NCBI GenBank assembly: GCA_965242845.1
Contig: CBDETC010000002.1
Span: 1,504,118 to 1,568,117, forward strand
DNA length: 64,000 nt
Origin: RHLJ01 sp965242845
Lineage (GTDB): Bacteria > Bacteroidota > Rhodothermia > Balneolales > Balneolaceae
Direction of reading: 5' to 3'
The position numbers were made by a program, and so were the translations under genes. Under the pieces are notes generated by a model. The model searched no databases. It was not told the origin of the DNA and saw nothing but the letters and a program-made list of their open reading frames with translations. This document shows positions 1 through 11,268 of this stretch, in pieces (within the stretch, counting starts at the first letter, position 1; the number at the start of each line of letters is the position of its first letter).

Positions 1-89
1 GGTTCAGGGGTTTGAGCTTGTGAAGTTGACATCTTGAAGCGGAAGGTTAGGGCTTAGGGTTCAGGATGTAGGATTTAGGGCTTAAGGGT

Positions 90-185
90 TACCTCAACCC
101 CCAACAGCATGCAGAATAATCACCTTTTGGGCTGTTTTTTAAAGTGTTTTGGGCTATAAAATGTTGCTAATTTTGGGGGTCCAGG
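90..185. repeat. MITE-like palindrome, family P8 (CCCCAAAAGTA type)
   Basis: This is an imperfect palindrome. One arm is close to CCCCAACAGCATGCAGAATAA and the other ends in TTTTGGGGGTCC, with the signature GGGCTGTTTT...TTTTGGGCTAT between them. Related copies lie at about 5,100-5,215, 31,193-31,290, 37,286-37,372, 37,893-37,987, 44,044-44,137 and 49,206-49,296. I see no coding potential. A short inverted-repeat element spread through the non-coding DNA is the simplest reading. Confidence 0.55.
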
Positions 186-218
186 CCCCTTGTGCCGCAT
201 TTAGGACTGAAGTTTAAG

Positions 219-315
219 GTTTACCTACAACCCCAAGTACCTACAGTTTAATAGTAATACCACTTTGTTAGTAGGTGTAACCTACAACACTTTAGGTAAT
301 TGGGGTTGTAGGTAG
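219..315. repeat. MITE-like palindrome, family P10
   Basis: The arms CTACAACCCCAAGTACCT and AGGTAATTGGGGTTGTAGGTA are inverted repeats around an AT-rich centre. A second copy at about 24,810-24,895 has the arms TAACCTCAATTACCT and AGTAATTGGGGTTATAAG. No gene is visible here. Confidence 0.5.
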
Positions 316-701
316 GGGTTAGGCAGGAATCTCAGAGCTGAGGAATCGTTGGCAGGGGTGAACAAAAATGGATCCATGTTAGTGTGACAGCATTTTTTCG
401 TGAAAATATGCAAATCCGGTCGTTCAACAGGGATTAGCTTTTTCCCCGCGCCTTTCTGCGGTTGGAATTTGGGGCTTAGAGGTTGGTCAGTATTAGCGGG
501 TGGGGGCCTAGACTAACTCCAAACTCAAGGATTTCAAGCCATGGTCAGAAGAACCCAAAATCTTTAAACACCCTCCACATGATCGAGGATCTAGGGTATA
601 GGGTTGGGGTACTTAGGGTTTAGGGCATTTAGGGTTCAGCGTTTAGGGGTTTGCATAGGGGGTAGGATTCAGACGAGTAAGGGTTCAGTCGCCCAGAATC
701 A

Positions 702-962
702 TTGAAAACTCTGAATTTTCAGCATGCTAAATATGAGTCTGTCTGTATATACTATGAGCACATATTCTCAGACAAAAATATGGAATTTCGCAACTGTCCG
801 CCGCGCAAGCCTCAAAGACAAAGTTACCTGCCTACTTTGCAGAACATCATTCGGCTAAGTGTACCCTACACCTCAGCCCGCGTCTTTCTATCTAAGCTGC
901 AAGCCATGAGAGCTCCATCATCCCATTCACTCGAGCCCCCCAAAAAAGAACAGCAGCTATAG
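702..962 (+). other. Open frame without recognised product
   Basis: There is a reading frame of about 86 codons in a patch free of TTTAGGG units. Its residues include NIIRLSVPYTSARVFLSKL. It opens with TTG rather than ATG, so it could only be an internal exon. No family is recognised and no clear splice sites bound it. It may be a chance ORF. Confidence 0.15.
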
Positions 963-1189
963 CCACGCTGAACTTGGAACCCTCTTCTTGTGCTTGCTGT
1001 CTCCTAGGTTTATAATAAGCGAAAAATGTGGAGGATTTCAAAATACTAATAAGATAGATAGAATCTGTCTATCTTATGAGTACATTAAAATCATCCACTT
1101 TCTTAGATGGATAGATAAGGACATCCAATTCAAGCCCCTGCTAGCCTAGCCGACCCCCCCACAAGGTAGCGACATCCCTCCAAGAGCTT

Positions 1190-1303
1190 ACCCAGAGGGT
1201 CCATACGTACAACTATTAGGGAACTAGGCCCCAAAATACCATACTGAAGAAGGAATTATTGGTCAAAATTCCCCGATGGTTGTATATGTGGACCCTCTTG
1301 GCA
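1190..1303. repeat. Palindromic element with AGGGTCCATACGTACAAC ends
   Basis: The left end CAGAGGGTCCATACGTACAAC is matched by the inverted right end GTTGTATATGTGGACCCTCTTG. About 70 bp of AT-rich sequence lies between them. It has the size and symmetry of the other MITE-like elements here, but I found only one copy. Confidence 0.5.
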
Positions 1304-1494
1304 ACAAACAGCTTCAGGAACTACAATAATATAGTAGTTTCCATTTTGTTTCCATTATCCCAATATTACCTCAATATAAAGGTACTATAACTATGGTTAT
1401 GCTAAGGCTCTTTGCTTCAAAGGCGCAGAGCTAGCTCCCAACGGCTTCCCTGGTTGCAGGCTGAAAGAGCCGCATTGCCTTGAGGGACTTCTTT

Positions 1495-1746
1495 AGGGTT
1501 TAGGGTTTTTGGTTTAGGGTTTAGGGTTTTTGGTTTAGGGTTTAGGGTTTTTGGTTTAGGGTTTAGGGTTTAGGGTTTTTGGTTTAGGGTTTAGGGTTTT
1601 TGGTTTAGGGCTTTTGGTTTAGGGTTTAGGGTTTTTTGGTTTAGGGTTTAGGGTTTTTAGGGTTTTCGGTTTAGAGTTTTTAGGGTTTTTGGTTTAGGGT
1701 GTTTTGGTTTAGGGTTTATAGGGTTTTGGTTTAGGGTTTAGGGTCT
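1495..1746 (+). repeat. Interstitial TTTAGGG telomere-like array
   Basis: This is about 250 bp of nearly uninterrupted TTTAGGG and TTTTTGG-type variants. They often form a 21-bp higher-order unit (TTTTTGG, then two TTTAGGG). It is the densest such tract in the window. TTTAGGG is the telomere repeat of plants and dinoflagellates. Its position inside a 64-kb contig with sequence on both sides makes it interstitial rather than a chromosome end. Confidence 0.9.
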
Positions 1747-1927
1747 GTATTTTGTTGGACAAGTTCGAGGTCTGCAAAATGGGTTAGAAAGGGTCTTTAG
1801 GGCTTCAGGGCTGGGAATTGTTCAATTAAATCTGGGGATTGCCTTTTTGTGCTCCACAAACTAGAGGGATCGCAATGCTTGGGAGTAGATATGGGATGCA
1901 GGAAACGACCAGTTTTTGGAAATGCCC

Positions 1928-2038
1928 TTCCCTAAGGGTCCAAGGACCCAAATAATAGGGTTTTGGGCCCAACGCCATTTATATTATTGTATTTGGGCCC
2001 TAAAACCCTATTCTTTGGATCCTTGGAGCCTTAGGGAA
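1928..2038. repeat. MITE-like palindrome, family P2 (CCTAAGGGTCCAAGGACCC)
   Basis: The left arm reads TTCCCTAAGGGTCCAAGGAC, followed by AATAATAGGG. The right arm ends in the inverted match GGATCCTTGGAGCCTTAGGG. The centre, GGGCCCAACGCCATTTATAT, is itself part of a palindrome. Related copies occur at about 10,293, 14,006, 25,059, 38,065 and 50,142. Confidence 0.7.
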
Positions 2039-2082
2039 AAACACTACTGCAAAGCATTCAACTGGACTTTCAGTTCATGTGC

Positions 2083-2290
2083 TACCTAGACCCTCCTCCT
2101 ACCCTCTATTAGGGCCTAAGTACCCACTAGTAGGGACCATATGGGGGTTTCCCAAAATTAGGGGTACCATTTTGGGGGTCTAAATAATAAGGACTATAGT
2201 ATTTTACGGTCTATATTGGGGTCCCCCTATTTTGGGAAATTACCATATATCCCCAATTAAGGGTACAAGTGTACAAGGAAGGTCCTGGTA
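2083..2290. repeat. Family P9 palindrome interrupted by a family P4 element
   Basis: The outer arms are TACCTAGACCCTCC and AAGGAAGGTCCTGGTA. They match, in reverse orientation, the uninterrupted 94-bp copy at 29,949-30,042. Here the element is 208 bp long because a P4 palindrome (GTTTCCCAAAATTAGGGGTA to CCTATTTTGGGAAATTACC, about 2,143-2,246) sits inside it. ATAT lies on both sides of the insert, which fits a short target duplication. Confidence 0.65.
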
Positions 2291-3270
2291 GTTACTAGTT
2301 GATCAAAATACCTGTCCCCCAAATGGCCATAATGAGCTGGCCTTCTTGGTTTAGGGTTTAGGGTTTACGGCTTAGGGTTTAGGGTTTAGGGTTTCTTGGT
2401 TTGAACCTACCTCTATGGAAGTGCATTCCTAATGGTCCCGCCTTGTACAATGACCTCTAGAACAACCCTAGAACCATTGCATAGGCCATTACCTCCATAA
2501 AGCCCTGTATAAACCCAACGTCCATGCCGTTCCCCATGTTCTTTGCCATTCGATTGGGGCAGGTGTGTATCGTCATGCGCTTCCAGGGTTCAAGGCTTGG
2601 TGTTCAGGATTTGCTTTTTTTCCATTCTCCGTCCTATCAGAAGACCGTCAAGAATTTTCATGCGTCATTCCCCAAACTGCATGTTTGTGGAACCCCCTAC
2701 AAGATCCCGCCGTCCAGAACCCTAAGCTCTCCTAAACATAAAATTCTGCACCGCAAACCCCACTTGAAGCTGAAAACAAGCCATTTCAACGTTGAACTTA
2801 AGACCGTGCAAAAATGCACTCCAGGGGCCCAAGTACCCAATAACACAGACGCTACTGTTGATGCTCGGAACTCTGTATGACATATGGTACTACAGCACCA
2901 TATTTCCCAAGCTCATGCAAGGCTTTCAGCGTCATCAGTAAGAGTCTCTAGGGTTTATGGCCTAGGGCTTATAGATTCTGCGATCGTCTTGTGGAAATCC
3001 CAAGGAAACAGCAACCTCCCTGTTAAGGGAAGCTTAGGGCTTAGGGTTTGGGATAACCCTGAACCCTAAACACTAAGCCCTAAACTTTAAACCCTAAACC
3101 CTAGGGCTTAAAATCCTGGGGTGGTGAGGTACCCGGACCCATAGGTTCTTGCAGCCCCACCACTGACTGCGCAGTCTGGTACCATGTGGGACCCGCAGCT
3201 TACCTTGATTCTGGGTTTAGGGTGAATGCGTTTACACGGCTTGAAACCCTAAACCCTAGATGTTGAGAAG

Positions 3271-3353
3271 GTACTAGCTTCGAAGCTTTTAAGGAGTTGG
3301 ACTTAAGGGAGTTCAAAGCGGAATTGATCATTGACTGTCTCCTTGGGTACCAG
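3271..3353 (+). CDS. Possible exon resembling an NAD(P)HX epimerase (YjeF_N) segment
   Basis: After a plausible acceptor (GAGAAG) the frame reads TSFEAFKELDLREFKAEL followed by IIDCLLGYQ. It stops at a GT donor (CAG then GTTCTT). The IIDCLLGY run resembles the conserved IVDALLG(Y/F) core of YjeF N-terminal domains, which repair damaged NAD(P)H. Only about 27 codons are visible and I could not find neighbouring exons. The exon call is tentative and the family call more so. Confidence 0.25.
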
Positions 3354-3567
3354 GTTCTTCGGGTCTAGCTGGTTCCGGATTAGGATTTAGGTTTTTTGGA
3401 TTTAAGGTTTAGGGTTTAGGGTCTAGGGATTAGGTTGCTGCTGTTGTCCGGTATTGTCACCGTTTGTCCCCAATATGGTTGTTCCTGCTGGAAACAAACC
3501 CCCATAGAATCCTTTGATGATGAGCGCCCCAATCCTGTATATCCCTGGGGTCCAAAAATGCTCTGCT

Positions 3568-3674
3568 CCCAAAGGGTCCATGTAGCTATGTAGTATACAC
3601 CCGGGAATTAAGGTGGCTATATGGGAACCCCGTTGGGCCTAAGTACATACTATACACCTGCATGGACCCTTTGG
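3568..3674. repeat. MITE-like palindrome, family P7 (CCCAAAGGGTCCATGTAG)
   Basis: The arms CCCAAAGGGTCCATGTAGCT and CACCTGCATGGACCCTTTGGG are inverted repeats about 107 bp apart. The centre contains GGGAACCCCGTTGGGCCTAA. The copy at 27,460-27,568 shares both arms and the centre. A partial relative with TTCCCTTTGGG lies near 13,710. Confidence 0.7.
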
Positions 3675-3847
3675 GCTGTGATAGAACCCAACGCGTCGAC
3701 CAGGAATTTCCTCCGAAGTCTAAACTAAAGAAGTTCCAAAGTCTGAAGCAAGACCAATCTGGGAGGACGACCATTTTTGGTGAGGGGGCGTGCTAGCATA
3801 CTTTCATGACTATTACATTCAAGAATGTCTGGTAACCTGGTGCAGGT

Positions 3848-4255
3848 CTATGTCCTGGCTTTCCTGTCCTTGCGGTAGACAAGAAACGAGTATGACCCCA
3901 AGCATCTGGGCCTGGTGTAGCAAGGACATATCATCAACAGTATGATCCCTAGTTTTTGTGCCGCCCGTTTCGGGCAAGACGGTACACACCCCGGAAGACC
4001 CCTCAGTACCTGGGTCTGAGCCTGAGCTCTTGCAATGATATAAGAACCCACATGGTCCAGGGCCCGAAAATCAGCGTGTAGGAGATTCCTGATAATATTA
4101 TGAGGCATCTTACTTTCCGACAGCAATTGCTGATGAGATCTTGACCAGGTAGGTAGATTACGAACACGAGTTATGAAGTGGTTATGCTGGGGCATTCTCG
4201 CGCTTGTAGGTATCTTACCGGACAGGTACAATCCACTATGATGAACATGAATCAA
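3848..4255 (-). other. Long open frame, unidentified
   Basis: This is 135 open codons in a TTTAGGG-free patch. They contain several possible splice signals, for example a GTAAGATG donor-like string near 4,110. No domain is recognised. It may hold one or more exons of a minus-strand gene, but the reading frame alone is weak evidence. Confidence 0.2.
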
Positions 4256-5014
4256 CTACAGGATGTTGTTTGTTTGTGCGCTTCATTTTGCTTGCATGTT
4301 CATACAAATAAACACAAGTTGGTCTCAAGCCTGCCTAGGACCTAGAATAACCGGTGCGCCCAGGAAAAAGGTCTAGGTTGTTCTAGGTAAACCTTACAAG
4401 GCGTCACCTCGTTTGTTCTTGCCTTAAGCTAACATCAAACAGCTTGTAGGGGGAATATTTTACCAATAGCCCAGGCAGGAACTAGACCTCCCAAATACCC
4501 ATAATTGTGGGCAACAGCGCACCATCATGAGCATTCAGGAGGTCCAGGAACCCCTCTGAGGATAGCATGATTACACCCTAAACTCTAAACCCCTACACCC
4601 TGAGCCCTACCTAAACCATGGAACCGGGCCTCCAGGGTCAGAAGAGGGCTTGCTTAAAATGACTCCTGCGAGCAAGAGGACTTTGGGAACCCCAACCCCC
4701 GCAAGTAGAGCCCTGGTATAATCAAATGAGCCCAATAGTGGGGAATCACCCGAAGGTACCTACGGTAAGTCCAAATTTTGGCCCCCTAGATTCAATCGGA
4801 AGGCTCGTAATGCCTAGGATCCCATCCCCTACTTATCATCTCCTCACCACCCGAACACCGTGAAAACGCACTCCCTGCCAACAAAAAAGGACTAATATCT
4901 ACATGTGTACTTATACATATATACACATATATGTATGTATACATACAGAAAGATCTATCAGTGGGGGAGGGGGGTTTATAATTAAGAGGAAGGGATAATA
5001 TCCCTTGGGTATCC

Positions 5015-5090
5015 GTATTGGAGACTCAGCTGCCCCAAACAGATGCAGAGCGCGTTCCCACTCCTGGCTTTTCTCCTCGGCCATGAGAAT
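5015..5090 (-). CDS. Putative PPR-repeat exon
   Basis: Read on the minus strand, the frame gives ILMAEEKSQEWERALHLFG. This matches the first-helix pattern of pentatricopeptide repeats found in many dinoflagellate proteins (…EKGQxWxxALxLxxEM). PPR proteins bind organelle RNA. The exon lies in a patch without heptamer repeats. Edges are uncertain. Other PPR-like minus-strand exons are near 12.9, 16.8 and 28.2 kb, but I cannot show that they form one gene. Confidence 0.35.
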
Positions 5091-6709
5091 CGGGGGTTTC
5101 TACTTGAAACCCAGCACTCATGTAGAATAACTACCTTTGTGAGCCTGGTTGTGGGCAATTATGTTACCTACTCTTGTTGTGCAGGTAATGTTTTCGGGGA
5201 AGAAACTTAGAGGGTACTGGGGGTACCTACCCTTCTTGGTAGCCAGCTTTATGGCTACTATCTTGTATGTACGCAGAAGAAGTATGTTTATATTATGGGT
5301 ATAGATTATAGAGCAGAGATGTATAGAATTACAGGAATCTCATTTTGAGATGTTCGTATACGATTTAGTAATCCAAATACTTCCTGTGCTGCTGCGCACC
5401 AGAGGCCCATGCCCTAAATCCTAAACCCTAAACCCCTAAACCCTAAACCCTATTTCCAAGGTGACTCAAAGCTGGGGGGTGGTCATCACATCTCGCACTG
5501 CGACCCCCTGAACCCTAAATCCTCAACCTCACGCCCCATACCCGAAGCCTACCTTCCCCAACAGTAGATTCTAAGGATCATCTAGAGGCTTGGGATACAT
5601 TTTTTTGCGTTCTGGACTTAGGGTTTGGGGCTTAAGGTTAGAGACCTTGTGGCACTTGATTGTGCTCTTGGTTTTTAAAAATGCTGTTGAAAATGACAGC
5701 CAGCAAGCCGACCTGGAGCCATGAATTTGGGCGTGCTGTGATTTGGGGCTCCTGGGAAAGGTTACCCGACACCCTAAATCCTAAACCCTAAAGCCCAGAA
5801 AGGCAGCCAAGGTCACCCGCGCTCCATCCTAAACCTTATGCTAACACAGGAAAGGGGCCATGGCACTCATCACTGCGCTGCATATGTGCATGTTGACCTG
5901 CCGCACCCAGAATCAAATCAGGTCATTTCGCTTCCAGGTGAACTAGGGAGACCACATCCCTTCAACATTGACTAACTGCTTGCTCATAACCCTAGACCCT
6001 ACACCCTAAATCCTAAAAATCCGGACAAGGCCCAACCTAGGTAATGTTTCTAGACCTTGTAGCTCAAGGTGGGTATTATTTATAGACTTGGATCCCCAGA
6101 ATCCCCAAAGTAATGATCTCTATGCTCTATACTCCATCCTACGGCTGGCGTGAACACCTTTAACAGAATGGCTCCTAGCTGATATCCTCCAACTTTTCCG
6201 CCCGCGCGCTGGAAAGCCCCTGCCCAAAAAGGGATCATAATTTCGACAACCACCCATATATACACCTGCCCCAAAGCACCTATACAGGAACCCGTTTGGA
6301 GGCAAAGCGTCTGCCACAAGTGCTTGGGCCCGTCAGGAAGGTTCACCGCCTTTCATGATCCCCATGCAGGCAATTAAAAATAGGACCCTTTGACTACGTA
6401 TCATCTGATGGTTATAGGGTTCTAATTTTGGGGGTTGGGGTTACCAAAACCCCCTCCTTATTCGTGATCCCCATGCAGACAATGAACACTCTACTCAGGC
6501 GAGCATATAGCGCGCTGACTGGAGCTCTCAGTGTTTTTTTCTGGGTTGCAAGTTTGCTCCCCGCATAAGCTCCTGAGTCCGCACCATCAAGGTAGCCTAA
6601 GTAACCGCCAGGTATAACACAAATGCGGGCCAGCGATGAACCTCATCCACATACGAATCAGCACTTCAGCATTTTTCCCTGAGCCGCACCGTCGCGATTT
6701 CACCTTCCA

Positions 6710-9213
6710 TTATTTGAACGCTCTCTCTACGGCGACCCGACAATGGATCAACGTTGTATCCATCACAGGCAAAGGCGTATTGCCTTCATGCAGCAGCATT
6801 CCAATTTCAGTGCATCCCAAGATCAAGCAGTCTGCGCCAGCCTCCTCCAGGCGCTTTGCGATGGCCTCGTAGCTCTTTCTCGACTTCTCCTTCACAGTGC
6901 CTTGCAGAGCTCATTGAAGATGACGGTGTGGATGGTCTCCCGGTCTTCCTCGTTCGGAACAACCACTTCCAAACCTGCATCAAGTAGCCTACCTCTGTAG
7001 AAGTCCTGCGTCATCGTGTACCTTCCTGTTGAGCTAGTAAGGAGCAGAGGAATGTAGGGAATAGAGGAATGGATCCCGATAGTATAATCCCCATAAAATC
7101 GTCCAGGATGGCTCTTGTTTGACACATTCCTCCATTCCCCACTTGCTGCTCCCATGACTCGGAACCCTTAACCGCCTAAACCCCAACCCCAAATACTAAA
7201 CTTCTGTTGATACATGAGACACAGCATGGTCTTAGTCTACAACATAACATAATCGAAAGCACCCTAAACACTAAACCCTGTAAACCCTAGTTTCTGCTGT
7301 TTAATCATTGTCAGGTACATGGTGCCCATCAGCGCCGGCCTTTTGCAGCCCTGTTCTTTGATCGCGGTCGCCGTGGCGTCGGCGATGTGGAGGAACGGCA
7401 CCTCAATTGCCTGTTTCCGGAAACTAGGGGCCCCTTTTTGGGAGTCCCTGGAAGAAGCATTCCAATGTGCGTGTGCGGTCTTTGTTAATCTATATTTTGT
7501 GCCTTCATTTAGAACACCCCCCCCCCCCAATCACCGACCTCTATTTGTGGAAAGCCCCCCGAACCCAATAACCCTAAAGCCTATAAATCCTATAGATGAC
7601 CCTAAACCCTAAAGTCCTAAAGCCTAAATCCTAGACTGCTAAATCCTAAACCCTAAACCCGCAGCCTGGGTAATGGCTGCAGCGCATTGATGCATCCTGT
7701 GGCTGTTTCTGCACTTTGCACATAGTTGACTCTTGTTTAGGGTTTAGGGTTGATAGGGCTTAGGGAATCAAATCAAAAAAGAAGAAAATTGCATGGAAAC
7801 GCGGGTCATTATAATAGCCCCTTAATGAAGCCACTTTATGCACCATTGCAAAAAAACTTCCAAACGGGTTCGGGTTGAAACGCCTTCAAAATCATCCACA
7901 GCATCGTGTTAGTTGCGAGGATGATGATCTTGGCTCCGCCTCGTTCCAGGTCTCTAGCACACCCAGCAAGAATTTCACCGGCTGCGTCCCACCTAAATGG
8001 CGTAGTTTAGAACTATGGTGTATGGCTTAAGAATCATGCTTTGAGGCACCAGCGCGTGGTTTCTTATTGAATTTGTATGCTACATTGTGGTGCCCAGAGC
8101 CCTGATACTGAAATATCAGGGTCTGACCAGAAGCCCAATACCCTTCATTTCGGGTATATACCTCACATCTATATGCCCTATCCTTACAGGCCTTTGGGCT
8201 TTCTGGCTAATTTGGTCTTGATCCCACCTTCCTTCCTTTTGCAGTGGCTCGATTTCGGCAAAGTTCACGCTGCGAATCAGAAGGTTGCAGGAGGTCAACT
8301 CGTGCCCACCTTGCAGCATGCTTCGCAGAAGTCTGTCCCAGGACCCTCCTTGTACCTTAAATCTCCCCCAATCGTGGGTGTTTGGGGGTGTATGGAGGGT
8401 AGTTGGAAGGTCTAGGCCAATGGCCCCTTTGCGGGATCGATGTTACAAAATGGGGCGTAGAGCTTAGGGTAGTTTAGGGTAGCTGATGACACATCCTTGC
8501 ATGGCCATACATGGGGCTTTCCTCTCATTTTACAATCTTAGTGTGTAGTTATATCATCGTGTTGGGGTATGAAGGGCCCCTTGTCTGGAAATTCCCGGCT
8601 GAAGTATTGACACCTGTGGTGCCTGAGGGTCAACCAGGAAGTTGCCTGCGAACCGTATCGCCCTAATTAAACCCCAAGTACACACAAAGGCTCCAGGTAC
8701 CTCATAGGATATGGGAATTTCATAGAACTACCCCTGTGGAGCAACTTATGACCCCATGTAGCTGCTGGGTGCCCGTTGACCTTCGAAACAGTCCAATATA
8801 CCTGTGTTTTTGCCCTAAGCGCCCTGTGTTTTTGCCCTAAGCCCCAGGCGACCCGGAACAAGTACCCGTACGGTGTGTGCCAGGCCGGACCATGAAGTCT
8901 CCTGCCTGCTTGTGCCACCTTTTTGTTTGCTAGCTCGTTCAGCTCCTTGTAGTACCTTATTCAGTTTTGGGCCGTAGGGTGCATCTTTAGGTTTTAGGAT
9001 TTTTTAGAACGGCTAAGGGTTTGAAGAGTCTCGGTACCAGTGGACCTGTATAGTATATACAGGAAAACGTCAATTGTGGATTCAGGTTACCAAAAAAAGT
9101 GCAGAGGGTACTCACCAGATATGTAGGCGCATAGCGGTACTCGCCCAGGACATACCTCCAATGATGCCAATTGCTTCCTTCTGCCGGATCACAGTTCCAA
9201 ATTGCCGCGCCAT
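6710..9213 (-). CDS. Aspartate/glutamate racemase-family protein, multi-exon
   Basis: Six exons can be joined on the minus strand: 9213-9116, 8955-8906, 8309-8228, 7992 to about 7890, 7410-7319 and 7021-6710. In order they encode IGIIGGMSWASTA; WYYKELNELANKKVAQA; LLIRSVNFAEIEPLQKEGR; WDAAGEILAGCARDLERGG and LATNTM; FLHIADATATAIKEQG; and YTMTQDFYRGRL, then ADCLILGCTEIGMLL. These follow the order and spacing of the Asp/Glu racemase family (YgeA-like, cofactor-independent, two-cysteine mechanism). Exon phases agree at the 1/2, 2/3, 3/4 and 5/6 junctions; the 2/3 intron fits best with a GC donor. The C-terminal catalytic cysteine (GCTE) is present. The first, expected as CTNTM, reads ATNTM. One base appears missing at about 6,900 (LCK to TVKEK) and the frame is unclear after TNTM at about 7,900. 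ATG at 9,213 is the likely start, but in-frame ATGs lie upstream. Introns contain heptamer repeats and a P9 element. Confidence 0.8.
8338..8417. repeat. MITE-like palindrome, family P9, inside a racemase intron
   Basis: The ends CCAGGACCCTCCTTGTACC and GGAGGGTAGTTGGAAGGTCTAG match the P9 element at 29,949-30,042. It lies within the intron between the second and third exons of the racemase-like gene (8,310-8,905). Confidence 0.5.
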
Positions 9214-10292
9214 GGTTCCATGGAGCATGTACCTAGACCTCATGGTGCTGTTCCAATCAGAGGTCTCAAGCTTTCTTCTTGAATCTACCCACCCCCAAAG
9301 GAGGCTTCACCCAGAATGTGCGCAGCCTGTTTGCTTAACAACCTTTGTGGACCATCTGATGCTCAAGCAACCACTTAACTTTTCCACATTGAAGCACCTC
9401 TCAATACCGGGGAGCACTTAGGGAGCTTGGAGACACACAGGGAGCTTCCATTCCCCTGGTAGCTTGCGCGAAAATTATACCCTCGCACATACTGGAACCC
9501 AAACATACCAGGATGGGCTGTGAGACCTTAAGGGTACCTGACTCTACCCGCATTAGGGGTTTAGGGTTTTAGGGTTGGGTTTAGGGTTTAGAGGTCCTAA
9601 TAGGGCATTTAGGGTCTAATAGCCCGCAATGGTACAGAAAATGCTGTGAAAGCGTGCCGCATGCAAACTTGGAAGCATTGGCTTTCTTGGAGTCAGGGGA
9701 CCAGGAAGTAGGCTAGCAATGGGAATACTCTTTAAGTCCCCCAGAAAACGGGACTTGAACAAGACATGAGCTATAATCTCAACTCCTAGTATCCCCCTTA
9801 CTGACCCCTATACCCTCCCCTGTATATCCCGCAGATGACCCCCTTTGAAGGAGTTTGGACCCAACACCCTGAAACCAAAACACTATATGATCCCCCATAA
9901 AACCCCCTGTACGGAGCTCACATGCCAGGCAATGGCTCCGACGTGGCCCATTGCCTAAGTGCCTAAGCCCGAAGCCCGAAACCCGTCCCATGCTGGGCGT
10001 AAGAGGGTACAGTAGTGGGTTTAGGGCTGCAATATCAAAGCTAGTGCTGAGCCGGCGTGCTGCAACTCAGCTTCGTTGCGGTTGAGGGTTTAGGGTTTCG
10101 GGGTAGCCCTAAACCCTAAAACCCTGAACTCTATGGTGGTAATCAGGAAAGGGTTCCGGCTTTATATGCCCTAAACCCTAAACCCCATAAACCCTAATGC
10201 GGAGGCCCCAAGGTACCCCGGATAGGAATCTCCCTGGGACTCCCAGGTATCTGCTCTTTAGGGTTTAGGGTTGCAGGTTTAGGGATTAGGGT
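9214..10292. other. Heptamer-bearing non-coding DNA
   Basis: Apart from the P1 element, this holds scattered TTTAGGG or CCCTAAA units (for example 9,560-9,600 and 10,085-10,125) and short ORFs without support. It is upstream of the racemase-like gene and would contain its promoter; no motif could be assigned. Confidence 0.4.
9767..9860. repeat. Family P1 palindrome, degenerate copy
   Basis: The left arm ATGAGCTATAATCTCAACTC is followed by CTAGTATCCCCCTTA. The right arm is only GAAGGAGTTTGGAC. The internal string of CCCCTATA-type units is typical of family P1. Confidence 0.5.
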
Positions 10293-10378
10293 TTCCCTAA
10301 GGGTCCAAGGACCCAAATAATAGGGCTTGGGCCCTAAAACCCTACATATTATTTAGGTCCTTGCACCCTGAGGGATTT
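10293..10378. repeat. Family P2 palindrome, short copy
   Basis: The left arm TTTCCCTAAGGGTCCAAGGA faces the inverted right arm TAGGTCCTTGCACCCTGAGG. It shares the internal AATAATAGGGCTTGGGCCC with the copy at 1,928. Confidence 0.6.
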
Positions 10379-10472
10379 CAGATATCCGCAAAACGGACAG
10401 GCCACAAACTTGAGGTAAGAACCCAGCGGTGGGCCTCCACACGACAGTGATCTGCTTCCGTGAGCAACAGTA

Positions 10473-10757
10473 GTGCGAGTGGCCAGTGGTCGCCTTGCAC
10501 CGGAGACCGCTGTTTATGGGGGTGTACGTTTGCTCAATGAGTTTGGGAGCCTTCGGGCGACGCGCTCAACAGCAAGTGTCATGCCTACGCGGATTTACAT
10601 GGAAGCCCGTTTTGGCAGATTTCCAAGAACGGTAATTTTGCAGGGCTCAATTGGGGATTCCATGTTAGCTTGGGTCAGTGTAGATCTTGGACAAGCTCTT
10701 GCTAGACGACTTTTCTCTGCGTTGCGTGTCTTCGACTTGCATGTGCTAACTGGTGGT
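10473..10757 (+). CDS. Unidentified exon ending at a GTAAGT donor
   Basis: The frame is open for about 95 codons in DNA free of heptamer repeats. It ends in VLTG at a strong donor (GGTG then GTAAGTGTGG, about 10,757). It contains ARRLFSALRVFDLHVLTG and IYMEARFGRFPRTVILQG. No family is recognised. The frame continues open to 10,877, but the donor suggests the exon stops earlier. No downstream exon was found. Confidence 0.35.
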
Positions 10758-11106
10758 AAGTGTGGAAGAGCGGATCTTTATGTCAGTCGGTCCTCTGTAT
10801 CCCCCGATAAGGTAACACCTGGACTTCCAAGTTATCCCCAGAATACTAAAGCCTCTATACGCACGATTTTGGGGTGAAGGGCCTAAGGGATCATACGAAT
10901 CATACTTCGGCCCTCGTATAGCCCTTCTATACCGCTATTACATGGTGGGGATCTTCCTGAATTAAAGCCTTAAAGCCTACACCCGTACATCCTGAACCCT
11001 CGCAACCCTAAACCCACTTCACCCTCATCCCCCTAAAGCCTAAACCCCCGAAACCCAGGTAGTTTTATCCTCATCCCTATCCGAGGGTCATGTACTTGCT
11101 AGGACA

Positions 11107-11268
11107 ACATGAACTATAATCTCAACTCCTAGTATCCCCCGTAATAACCCCTATACAACTCCCTGTATTATCGCCCTTTAGGGAGTTTAGACTCTAAACC
11201 CTGAACCCTCTATAATCCCCTATAGTATCCCCCTTTAAGGAGTTTAGACTCTTTCTCATATGAGCTAT
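11107..11268. repeat. Family P1 palindrome, long copy
   Basis: The left arm is ATGAACTATAATCTCAACTC. Two successive right-arm-like segments follow (TAGGGAGTTTAGACTC near 11,170 and AAGGAGTTTAGACTC near 11,235). This suggests an internal duplication or two overlapping copies. Confidence 0.5.

Noticed and set aside
1495..1746. True chromosome end
   Set aside because: The array is short, mixed with variants, and followed by more than 60 kb of ordinary sequence; heptamers occur throughout the window.
6636..7000. Plus-strand ORFs over the racemase exons
   Set aside because: They are antisense to the ADCLILGCTEIG exon, whose minus-strand frame matches a known family.
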